Source: Desulfuromonadaceae bacterium (GTDB lineage: Bacteria; Desulfobacterota; Desulfuromonadia; Geobacterales; Pseudopelobacteraceae). Taken from it: a stretch of DNA of 11,702 bases. The DNA is taken from the NCBI GenBank assembly GCA_028686145.1, contig JAQUCQ010000068.1, forward strand, positions 1 through 11,702, given 5' to 3'. Of this stretch, positions 5,825 through 11,702 are shown piece after piece. The notes under the pieces are model-generated. The model saw only the letters and a list, made by a program, of their open reading frames with translations. It searched no databases and was not told the origin of the DNA. The position numbers and the translations under genes were made by a program. Within the stretch, counting starts at the first letter, position 1. Each line of letters starts with the position of its first letter.

Positions 5825-5837
5825 TTCGTATTACGAA
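5825..5837. promoter_or_regulatory. 13-bp palindrome TTCGTA-T-TACGAA in the amrS leader
   Basis: A perfect inverted repeat with a one-base centre lies 40 bp before the amrS start and just downstream of the predicted transcription start. A repressor bound here would block transcription. It could also be chance; no second copy was found in the window. Confidence 0.35.
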
Positions 5838-5876
5838 TTGTCATTGATGCAGAGCTTTTGCAAGGAGGAATAAAAA

Positions 5877-6887
5877 ATGAAGGAAGCCATGTTTTACGCA
5901 CAGGAGGACGATAAGCAGGTACGGTGCGGTCTCTGTCGTTTCCGCTGCCTGATCAGCGATGGGGCCCGCGGCATCTGTGCAGTCCGCGAGAATCGCGGAG
6001 GCATACTCTACAGTTTGGTCTACGGCAAACTATGCGCCGAACATGTTGATCCAATTGAAAAGAAACCGCTTTTCCATGTTATGCCGGGCAGCAAGTCGTA
6101 TTCCATAGCTACGGTTGGATGTAACTTTCGTTGCCGACACTGCCAAAACTATTCAATCTCTCAGGTAAATTGGAATATGCCTATCCGGGGATCGGAGATG
6201 ACACCTCAGGAAGTTGTGCAGATGGCCATAGACAATGATTGCCAATCAATTTCCTACACCTACACCGAGCCAACCATATTTTTCGAATTTGCTTATGACA
6301 CCGCCCGCCTCGCCCGGAAAGCGGGGTTGAAAAACATCTTCGTCACCAACGGCTATATCACTGGCGAAGCACTGGCAACGATTGCCCCGTATCTGGATGC
6401 GGCCAATATCGACCTAAAAGGATTCTCCGAAAACTTCTATCGCGATATTGTCCACGCCCGTCTATCCGAAGTACTTGACTCCCTTATCAAATACCGCAAA
6501 CAGGGGATCTGGCTTGAAATCACCACCCTGATTATTCCGGGACTCAACGATTCCGACAAGGAACTGCAGGCTTTAGCAGCATTTATTGTCACAAATCTCG
6601 GGGTTGACACCCCCTGGCACGTAAGCCAGTTCTATCCCACATACACATTGACCGACCTTCCCCGAACTCCGGTGGAAACACTGCGCAGAGCGCGAGATAT
6701 CGGGCTTGCAGCGGGATTACGATATGTTTACGAAGGCAACGTTCCCGGCGAGGGGGGCGAAAATACCAGTTGTCCATCCTGCTCGACCCTGCTGGTCAAA
6801 CGTTACGGATATGTCATAGAGAAGATCAGAATCAGTAACGGAGCCTGTCCGGACTGCGGTGCCGCCATAGCCGGCATCGGCCTGTGA
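5877..6887 (+). CDS. amrS: AmmeMemoRadiSam system radical SAM enzyme
   Basis: A 336-residue radical SAM protein of the AmrS type, related to pyruvate formate-lyase activating enzymes. The [4Fe-4S] cluster motif CxxxCxxC is complete at residues 82, 86 and 89 (GCNFRCRHCQNY). An N-terminal Cys group (17, 20, 24, 34; CGLCRFRC) and a C-terminal four-Cys ribbon (CPSC, then CPDC) flank the barrel and are typical of this family. Conserved stretches such as YTYTEPTIFFEFAYDTA and HVSQFYPTY support the call. AmrS usually belongs with MEMO1-like and AMMECR1-like proteins; neither gene is present here. The reaction is not established to my knowledge. A strong AAGGAGGAA precedes the ATG. pcm follows after 9 bp, so the two are co-transcribed. 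Confidence 0.9.
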   Translation: MKEAMFYAQEDDKQVRCGLCRFRCLISDGARGICAVRENRGGILYSLVYGKLCAEHVDPIEKKPLFHVMPGSKSYSIATVGCNFRCRHCQNYSISQVNWNMPIRGSEMTPQEVVQMAIDNDCQSISYTYTEPTIFFEFAYDTARLARKAGLKNIFVTNGYITGEALATIAPYLDAANIDLKGFSENFYRDIVHARLSEVLDSLIKYRKQGIWLEITTLIIPGLNDSDKELQALAAFIVTNLGVDTPWHVSQFYPTYTLTDLPRTPVETLRRARDIGLAAGLRYVYEGNVPGEGGENTSCPSCSTLLVKRYGYVIEKIRISNGACPDCGAAIAGIGL

Positions 6888-6896
6888 CGTCATTAC

Positions 6897-7541
6897 ATGA
6901 AAACCTTCAATTTGCAACGTGACATCATGATCCGGGATCACCTGCTGGGTCGCGGAATTCGTGACCAGGCGGTTATTAAGGCCATGCGTGAAGTACCGCG
7001 TGAGGCATTTGTTGACGAACGAATGCAGGAAAAGGCCTATGGCGATCATCCGCTCCCAATCGCAGAAGGGCAAACCATCTCGCAACCTTACATTGTGGCA
7101 TACATGACCGAAGCACTGGAGTTGAACCATACGGACCTGGTGCTGGAGATCGGCACCGGATCCGGTTACGCCGCAGCAGTACTGAGCAGGATCGTAAAGA
7201 CGGTACATAGCGTCGAACGCTTGGGCGGATTAGTCGAGGCAGCCAGACAACGCCTTGAACTACTCGGCTATACGAATGTTGTTATTCATGAAGGCGATGG
7301 CACCCTCGGCTGGCCAGAGTATGCGCCATACAACGCTATCGTCGTCACCGCCGGCGCACCAAAAGTACCGCAGCCTCTTTGCGAACAACTCTCGATTGGC
7401 GGGAGGCTGGTCATTCCGGTGGGAAAGTCTTACGATTTACAGGAACTGGTCCGGGTGCGGCGGGTATCTGAGCATAACTACCGCCATGAAGAGCTCTGTG
7501 ATGTCCGTTTTGTTCCCTTGATCGGGACTGACGGGTGGTAA
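6897..7541 (+). CDS. pcm: Protein-L-isoaspartate O-methyltransferase
   Basis: A 214-residue methyltransferase that transfers a methyl group from S-adenosylmethionine to L-isoaspartyl residues in aged proteins, the first step in their repair to aspartate. The SAM-binding motif VLEIGTGSGYAAAVLS is clear, preceded by the family hallmark EGQTISQPYIVAYM and followed by GGRLVIPVG. Length is normal for the family. The start at 6897 lies only 9 bp after amrS and has no clear ribosome site, so translation may be coupled to amrS. An in-frame ATG ten codons later is possible, but the first segment fits the family N-terminus (IRDHLLGRGI follows). It shares a protein-repair theme with hsp20 and htrA nearby. 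Confidence 0.95.
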   Translation: MKTFNLQRDIMIRDHLLGRGIRDQAVIKAMREVPREAFVDERMQEKAYGDHPLPIAEGQTISQPYIVAYMTEALELNHTDLVLEIGTGSGYAAAVLSRIVKTVHSVERLGGLVEAARQRLELLGYTNVVIHEGDGTLGWPEYAPYNAIVVTAGAPKVPQPLCEQLSIGGRLVIPVGKSYDLQELVRVRRVSEHNYRHEELCDVRFVPLIGTDGW

Positions 7542-7977
7542 TGCATCAGATCAACTGCCCACTGCAAACGTACATGTCATGAATTGAGCAGGCGGTAAAA
7601 CAATTACCTTCGCGTAATTACGGCCGTAATCCCCCTAGGCACCGTACATACGCCGTCTAATTATCCTGACCCTGGTAACTTTTTACCATTCATTACATTC
7701 CGACACATTCATAACTAATCAATTTTGTAATCAAAATCAGCAACTGTCTTGGCATGGCGTGTGAATGCTCACTACTCCACATACATCGGACTGGTGCATG
7801 TTGTAAGTAACGTATGCTCTATGCCTACCATCAACCGCATGTTCGAATGTGCTTCTAAATATAGAAGGGAGGTGAGAATTCCAACTTTGTCAACACCCTC
7901 ACGCACGTCGCAGCAGCTGAACGGGTTACAGTAGTTGCGGCCAAAATCTGAATAACCCAATTCATAAGGAGTCCACT
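7542..7977. other. Intergenic region with several inverted repeats, no supported gene
   Basis: This 436-bp gap follows pcm. It holds four short perfect inverted repeats: ATTACGG/CCGTAAT (7617-7630), TGGTAA-cttt-TTACCA (7673-7688), ATTTTG-taat-CAAAAT (7722-7737) and CTTCTA-aata-TAGAAG (7852-7867). The last one runs straight into GGGAGGTGAG, a strong ribosome-site look-alike without a start codon at the right distance. None has a clean U-run, so I do not call a terminator. GGGTTA (7923-7928) and TAACCC (7953-7958) can also pair just before the next gene. No clear promoter boxes were found. Confidence 0.5.
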
Positions 7978-8424
7978 ATGATGAGAAAATCAGCCTTGCT
8001 GTACGTTGTGGCGACCTCGCTATTGCTGCCATCCGGTTTTGTATTTGCTGCTGATCAACAACGAGATCAGGATAAAACCAAGGATATGACCCAGGACAGA
8101 ATCCAGGATAAAACCAAGGATAAGATCCAGGATCAGAAGCAAGATAAATCACAGGTTCAAATCTATGGCAGCCAGCTTATGACTCAACAAGAACGAGCCG
8201 AATATCGCGCCAGGATGCGTGCTGCGAAAACTGCTAAAGAACGGGAGCAAATCCGCGCACAACATCATGAGCGTATGAAAGCTCGGGCCAAGACTAAAGG
8301 GATTACCCTTCCCGACGTACCACCAGCCAGAGGCATGGGTATGGGCCCCGGTGGTGGTATGGGATCCGGCACTGGCATGGGACCTGGTGGCGGTATGGGA
8401 GCTGGAGGTGGGCGCAAATATTGA
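7978..8424 (+). CDS. Secreted small protein with D/Q/K repeats, YGxQLMT module and Gly/Met-rich tail
   Basis: A 148-residue protein of unknown function, exported to the periplasm by a typical signal peptide (residues 1-24, cleaved near VFA-A or FAA-D). The mature part has three zones: a charged repeat zone (27-59) with a 12-residue period (QDKTKDMTQDRI, then QDKTKDKIQDQK); a helical module (62-113) beginning IYGSQLMTQQER and ending RAKTKGITLPD; and a flexible tail of GMGPGGGMG-type repeats. There are no cysteines. AAGGAG lies 6 nt before the first of two ATG codons. The helical module recurs, without gaps, in the next gene. I recognise the YGxQLMTxxER pattern as common in small proteobacterial secreted proteins, but I know of no proven role. 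The charge and length suggest a soluble periplasmic binding or chaperone-like protein (speculative). Confidence 0.82.
   Translation: MMRKSALLYVVATSLLLPSGFVFAADQQRDQDKTKDMTQDRIQDKTKDKIQDQKQDKSQVQIYGSQLMTQQERAEYRARMRAAKTAKEREQIRAQHHERMKARAKTKGITLPDVPPARGMGMGPGGGMGSGTGMGPGGGMGAGGGRKY
8068..8122 (+). repeat. Short in-frame coding repeat (36-bp period)
   Basis: The 19-bp unit at 8068-8086, which starts CAGGATAAAACC, recurs exactly at 8104-8122, 36 bases later. The period is 12 codons, so it makes a repeated QDKTKD segment in the secreted protein. Such repeats can expand or contract by slippage or recombination, so copy number may vary between strains. Confidence 0.8.
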
Positions 8425-8596
8425 GTCAGGCACCTTTTTAACGTCCGGGGAATCCCGGCGCTCTACCCGAATGCGCCTGGCCTGAATGACCTGCTAGGGA
8501 GATGACAATGCCTACGGCTTTACGCCCTCTGCATGCATCTCCCGCACAAATTACTGCCAATCACCTTCATAGAGCCGAACAAGTGCACAACATACG

Positions 8597-8627
8597 TTGA
8601 CATAAATTAATTATCAATCTTTATAAC
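8597..8627 (+). promoter_or_regulatory. Candidate sigma-70 promoter for the second secreted protein
   Basis: A perfect -35 box TTGACA (8597-8602) is followed after 19 bases by TATAAC (8622-8627), five of six to the -10 consensus. The spacer is two bases longer than ideal. The start would lie near 8634, about 70 nt before the ATG at 8703. Confidence 0.4.
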
Positions 8628-8702
8628 AGGCACGTTCCGGGTTAATCAGACATAAGCGACATCCGGCACTGCACCTCATTAAGTATGATAGAGGAAAAAA
8701 GC

Positions 8703-9008
8703 ATGAAACTGAATATAGTCATCGTCTTGTTCCTGACAACAGCCTTGATCACATCATCAGCCTTTGCTCACCAGTGGTGCTGGACCAGCAATCAATGCAA
8801 CACCTACGGTTGGCAATTGATGACACCCGATGAACGGAAAACCCACCAGGCAAAGCTGGTAAGCTTTCGAGATTACAGCACCTGCGCGAAGTATATTGAG
8901 ATGCATTACAAAAGCATGGATGATCGGGCAAAAATTAACGGCGTTACGCTGCCTCCCATCGAGGATAATCCGTGTGAAGCATTGAAAGCCCTCGGTAAAC
9001 TTAAATAA
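8703..9008 (+). CDS. Secreted small protein, paralogue of the upstream gene (YGWQLMT module)
   Basis: A 101-residue protein of unknown function with a clear signal peptide (residues 1-22, ending SSAFA). The mature part is about 79 residues and has four cysteines (26, 32, 61, 91), which could form two disulfides in the periplasm. Residues 34-85 (TYGWQLMTPDER, ending RAKINGVTLPP) align without gaps to residues 62-113 of the previous gene, with 18 identities in 52. Unlike that protein it has no charged repeats and no Gly-rich tail. The open frame begins six codons earlier; I prefer the ATG at 8703, which has GAGG 8 nt upstream and a standard signal-peptide start MKLN. It has its own likely promoter and lies upstream of htrA on the same strand. 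Confidence 0.82.
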   Translation: MKLNIVIVLFLTTALITSSAFAHQWCWTSNQCNTYGWQLMTPDERKTHQAKLVSFRDYSTCAKYIEMHYKSMDDRAKINGVTLPPIEDNPCEALKALGKLK

Positions 9009-9292
9009 ATACTGCAGAGCCATCTCAAGTTTATTCAGGCAATTTATTTCCCAAGTGTCTTATCACTTCAGGAGACATCACACCTCCAATAGCCTCACAC
9101 AACCACCACGGAAACAACTGCATTTATCCATCATTATTTGCTATATATTGTCACATAATATATCGTTATTTATGGCAATTTAATAAATATTTGGCACATT
9201 GTATGATGGTAATTTTGGCTTTACAGCAGCAGTATTTTTTTAATAGTATTATACCCATGATGCAAACCTATGTTACACGGAGGAAGTTTATC

Positions 9293-10693
9293 ATGAAGAA
9301 AGTGGCACTACGTTTTCTCTCGGTACTACAGGCAACGCTACTGGCAACCCTTCTACTTTCCGGCACAACGTGGGCGACGGAATCTGCGCCTGACTTTGTA
9401 TCATTGGCCAAGAAGTTGAAACCGTCAGTTGTCAATATAAGCACAGCCAAGACGATAAAACCGCAACAGCAATTCCAGCACCAATTTAATAACCGCTTTG
9501 GCAATGATCCGTTCCAGGATTTTTTTAACCATTTTTTTGACAACACGAATCCACATCCCTTCAAACAGCGCAGCCTTGGCTCTGGCTTCATCATCGATGG
9601 AGGCTATATCCTCACCAACAATCATGTTGTAGACGGTGCAGACGAAATCACGGTCAAACTGGCTGATAACCGTGAATACAAAGCACAGATAAAAGGCGTC
9701 GATAAACGCCTGGATCTGGCATTATTGAAGATTGATGCCAAGGAGTCCCTGCCAACGGCACACCTGGGCAATAGTGACGCTATCCAGGTGGGTGAATGGG
9801 TTATGGCCATCGGCAATCCCTTTGGGTTATCAGAAACGGTTACCGCCGGCATTGTCAGCGCCAAGGGGCGAGTAATCGGCAGTGGCCCGTATGACGATTA
9901 CATCCAGACCGATGCTTCAATTAACCCCGGCAATTCAGGCGGCCCCCTGTTCAACATGCATGGTGAAGTGGTGGGAATCAATACGGCGATTATTGCCGGA
10001 GGCCAAGGTATCGGGTTCGCAATTCCGATCAATCTGGCCAAATCTATCCTTCCTCAACTCAAGGAGAACGGGAAAGTGACTCGCGGCTGGTTGGGGGTTT
10101 CCATCCAGCAGGTAACCGCAGAACTGGCGAAATCATTCGGTTTAAAAAATGAAAAGGGAGCGCTGGTTAGCGGCATCCTTCCGGAAAGTCCAGCCATGAA
10201 GGCGGGACTGAAAACGGGTGACGTCATTCTGGAGTTTGATGGGAAAAAGATTGAGGATGTGAGCGAACTTTCCCGGGATGTGGCAGCGACCGCCGTCGGC
10301 AAGAAAGTTACAGTGGTAATATTGCGAGACGGCAAGGAAAAGAAAGTGCCGGTCGTTATCGAGCGTCTGAAAGACGGCAGCGACGAATCTCATGGAGAAG
10401 AAGCTGCTCCGGATAAACTGGGTATGACCGTCAAAGAGATAAACAAAGATCTGGCAAATAAGTTCCAGCTCAAAGAGACAAGCGGGGTGATGGTAACCGC
10501 AGTGACCCCTGGCGGACTGGCTCAAGAGGCAGGTATTACCGAAGGAGACGTTATCAAAGAGATCGACGGAAGTAACATTGCAACCCTGAATGATTATGAA
10601 AAGGCCGCCGCTGCCCACAAAAAAGGACAGATCATCCGGTTTCTTCTGAAACGTGGTGACAACTCACTCTTTGTAGCGGCTACACTCGATTAG
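9293..10693 (+). CDS. htrA: DegP/DegQ-type periplasmic serine protease (Do family)
   Basis: A 466-residue periplasmic protease-chaperone that degrades or holds misfolded envelope proteins. A signal peptide covers about residues 1-28 (ending GTTWA). The trypsin-like domain has the full triad: His111 (TNNHVVDGAD), Asp141 (RLDLALLKID) and Ser215 (NPGNSGGPL). A Gln/Phe-rich segment (residues 56-82) stands at the place of the LA loop. Two PDZ domains follow, roughly 265-355 (GWLGVSIQQV, then SPAMKAGLKTGDVIL) and 375-460 (GVMVTAVTPGGLAQEAGITEGDVI). The frame extends 34 codons upstream, but the ATG at 9293 has GGAGG 9 nt before it and starts the signal peptide. No sigma-E-type promoter was recognised in the AT-rich 284-bp gap upstream, which is otherwise featureless to me. 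A strong hairpin lies just downstream. Confidence 0.96.
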   Translation: MKKVALRFLSVLQATLLATLLLSGTTWATESAPDFVSLAKKLKPSVVNISTAKTIKPQQQFQHQFNNRFGNDPFQDFFNHFFDNTNPHPFKQRSLGSGFIIDGGYILTNNHVVDGADEITVKLADNREYKAQIKGVDKRLDLALLKIDAKESLPTAHLGNSDAIQVGEWVMAIGNPFGLSETVTAGIVSAKGRVIGSGPYDDYIQTDASINPGNSGGPLFNMHGEVVGINTAIIAGGQGIGFAIPINLAKSILPQLKENGKVTRGWLGVSIQQVTAELAKSFGLKNEKGALVSGILPESPAMKAGLKTGDVILEFDGKKIEDVSELSRDVAATAVGKKVTVVILRDGKEKKVPVVIERLKDGSDESHGEEAAPDKLGMTVKEINKDLANKFQLKETSGVMVTAVTPGGLAQEAGITEGDVIKEIDGSNIATLNDYEKAAAAHKKGQIIRFLLKRGDNSLFVAATLD

Positions 10694-10712
10694 AGCAGGA
10701 ACAAAAAGGCTC

Positions 10713-10745
10713 GGCGAAAGCCGCTTTTGAAACGCGGCTTTCGCC
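10713..10745. terminator. Bidirectional hairpin terminator between htrA and the HAD gene
   Basis: GGCGAAAGCCGC (10713-10724) and GCGGCTTTCGCC (10734-10745) form a perfect 12-bp GC-rich stem with a nine-base loop. Read on the minus strand it is followed by GAGCCTTTTTG, a short U-run, so it works best for the HAD gene. On the plus strand, after htrA, it lacks a U-run but is still strong enough to stop or protect the transcript. It sits between the two converging stop codons. Confidence 0.8.
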
Positions 10746-10786
10746 CATAGTTTGTTCCATTGCCTGTTCACTTTAAATCAGATTAT

Positions 10787-11488
10787 TCAAGAGAGGCTGC
10801 TTTCAGATTTTTTCCTCTCCTGGATAACCTGCTCAGTCAGGTTCAAAAGGGAATGTACCGTTACAGTCGGCTCAATTCCCCACGGGTCAAAGACAGCGTC
10901 CGCCGAACGCTTCACCCACGCAGCACGCATTCCGGAAGAAACGGCCCCGATCACATCAAAGGAATTGCTTGATATGAGCCAGGCTTCGGAGCCAACCGCG
11001 CCGGCCCGTCTCAGAAAATGACTATATACCGCCGGGTTTGGTTTGTACGACTTCATTTCATCAACACTCACTACCCCCATAAAGAATTCTCTGATTCCCG
11101 AGTTGTTGAGTAGCATCTCCACGGCTTCGGCACTGCCGTTCGAAAACGCAAACATTCTGAAACCGGAATTCTGTGCCCGGGCAAGCCCTTCCTTCACATC
11201 ATCAAAAGCCGGCAACACTTTATAAACATCCAACAGCGCTTCTTTATCGTTCTGGCCGAGCGCAGTTTTATAGTATGCACTCGTATAGTCGAGAGCGTTA
11301 CGGGTGCAGTGGGCAAAATTTTCATAATTCTGCATCAACCCACGACGAAATGAATATTCAAGCTGTTTGTCACGCCAGGTAGCGGAAAATTCAGTGGCCT
11401 TATCACCAACGTATTTTTCCAGCGCAGCGATGACACCATGAGTATCTATCAGAGTTCCATACACATCAAATGCAAGTGTAACAGCCAT
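10787..11488 (-). CDS. (S)-2-haloacid dehalogenase-type HAD hydrolase
   Basis: A 233-residue haloacid-dehalogenase superfamily protein, type II group. The residues known from L-2-haloacid dehalogenases are all in place: nucleophile Asp8 and Thr12 (FDVYGTLID), Arg39 (WRDKQLEY), Ser116-Asn117 (FSNGS), Lys149 and Tyr155 (SYKPNPAVY), and Ser173, Asn175, Asp178 (SSNSFD). The offset from the reference numbering is a constant two residues, so the active site looks intact. Such enzymes hydrolyse L-2-haloacids to D-2-hydroxyacids; the true substrate in this organism could differ. GGGAG lies about 7 nt before the ATG. It is convergent with htrA and has no operon partner in the window. Confidence 0.9.
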   Translation of the reverse strand: MAVTLAFDVYGTLIDTHGVIAALEKYVGDKATEFSATWRDKQLEYSFRRGLMQNYENFAHCTRNALDYTSAYYKTALGQNDKEALLDVYKVLPAFDDVKEGLARAQNSGFRMFAFSNGSAEAVEMLLNNSGIREFFMGVVSVDEMKSYKPNPAVYSHFLRRAGAVGSEAWLISSNSFDVIGAVSSGMRAAWVKRSADAVFDPWGIEPTVTVHSLLNLTEQVIQERKKSESSLS

Positions 11489-11539
11489 AGCATTGCTCCC
11501 TTATTCTTTAAATTAGTTCCGTTACCAGCACCCCATACA

Positions 11540-11568
11540 ATTAAATCAGCTCAGTTTTCTGAATACAA
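11540..11568 (-). promoter_or_regulatory. Possible sigma-70 promoter for the HAD gene
   Basis: On the minus strand TTGTAT and TTTAAT lie 17 bases apart, the ideal spacing. The -10 box matches five of six, the -35 box only three of six. The start would fall near 11533, about 45 nt before the ATG. Weak evidence in AT-rich DNA. Confidence 0.3.
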
Positions 11569-11602
11569 TTCCCGGACACATTTTTATCAGTTTCACCCCC
11601 TA

Positions 11603-11632
11603 CAGAATCTGTCTCGTCATGCGACGATTCTG
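11603..11632. other. Hairpin with two overlapping stems upstream of the HAD gene
   Basis: CAGAATC (11603-11609) pairs with GATTCTG (11626-11632), and within it TCGTC (11614-11618) pairs with GACGA (11623-11627). The two right arms overlap by two bases, so the stems compete at that edge. The plus-strand side is followed by AAACTTTT. It may be a terminator of something beyond the right edge, or a control element; the sequence does not decide. No gene is supported from 11489 to the right edge. Confidence 0.35.
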
Positions 11633-11702
11633 AAACTTTTATATATTATACAATCACTCTAAAGAAAATGAATGTTTGATTTTATTGTCCGTTTTACTAT
11701 AG

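Noticed and set aside
7749..7934. 61-codon open frame in the gap after pcm
   Set aside because: No ribosome site, no recognisable motif and odd composition; likely chance.
8445..8458. CCGGG-gaat-CCCGG as terminator of the first secreted protein gene
   Set aside because: The stem is only five base pairs and no U-run follows.
9191..9292. N-terminal extension of the HtrA reading frame
   Set aside because: It would bury the signal peptide behind 34 residues; the ATG at 9293 has a good ribosome site and starts a normal signal peptide.
11438..11662. 74-codon open frame at the right edge, plus strand
   Set aside because: It overlaps the start of the HAD gene on the other strand and has no ribosome site or motif.

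Overview
The window looks like a stretch of chromosome from a Gram-negative, free-living proteobacterium. The best guess is a Desulfuromonadia/Geobacter-like lineage, or another group that uses both sigma-54 and exosortase (PEP-CTERM) systems. The reasons are an XrtA/PEP-CTERM-type FemAB protein, several good -24/-12 (RpoN) promoter candidates, periplasmic signal peptides, a DegP/DegQ protease and an AmrS-type radical SAM protein. The taxonomic call is an inference. No rRNA, tRNA, CRISPR array or insertion sequence was seen.

Layout. (1) 2-490: 3' half of a zinc-type cation diffusion facilitator, cut by the window edge exactly at its TM5 metal site. (2) 518-1552, minus: FemAB/GNAT-fold protein of the PEP-CTERM-associated type, convergent with the CDF gene. 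(3) 1553-2193: a long AT-rich divergent control region with a sigma-54 promoter for femAB, a 15-bp palindrome and a second, near-perfect sigma-54 promoter pointing at a small PilZ protein (2194-2469). The PilZ promoter and 5' end have been tandemly duplicated (about 160 bp). The upstream copy keeps the perfect promoter but has lost its start codon and soon hits a stop. The downstream copy keeps the gene but has a damaged promoter. (4) 2540-5406, minus: two Hsp20 genes, a zinc alcohol dehydrogenase and a BCAM0308-family zinc-ribbon protein form a probable operon. A small two-TM zinc-ribbon protein follows after a gap. (5) 5877-7541, plus: radical SAM AmrS and protein-L-isoaspartate methyltransferase (pcm), 9 bp apart, divergent from the Hsp20 operon. 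(6) 7978-9008: two small secreted proteins that differ in overall make-up but share an ungapped 52-residue module (YGxQLMTxxER ... RAKxxGxTLP). (7) 9293-10693: DegP/DegQ-type periplasmic serine protease, ending in a 12-bp perfect hairpin. (8) 10787-11488, minus: (S)-2-haloacid dehalogenase-type HAD protein with a full set of catalytic residues.

How the genes may work together. From 4542 to 10693 most genes deal with damaged or unfolded protein: small heat-shock proteins hold unfolded proteins in the cytoplasm, Pcm repairs isoaspartyl residues, and HtrA degrades or chaperones misfolded periplasmic proteins. The two small secreted paralogues immediately before htrA could belong to the same envelope-stress theme, but nothing in their sequence proves it. 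The second theme is sigma-54: intergenic -24/-12 candidates precede femAB, pilZ, the hsp20 operon (imperfect) and amrS. The most unusual items are the split promoter/gene duplication at pilZ and the unexplained secreted paralogue pair.
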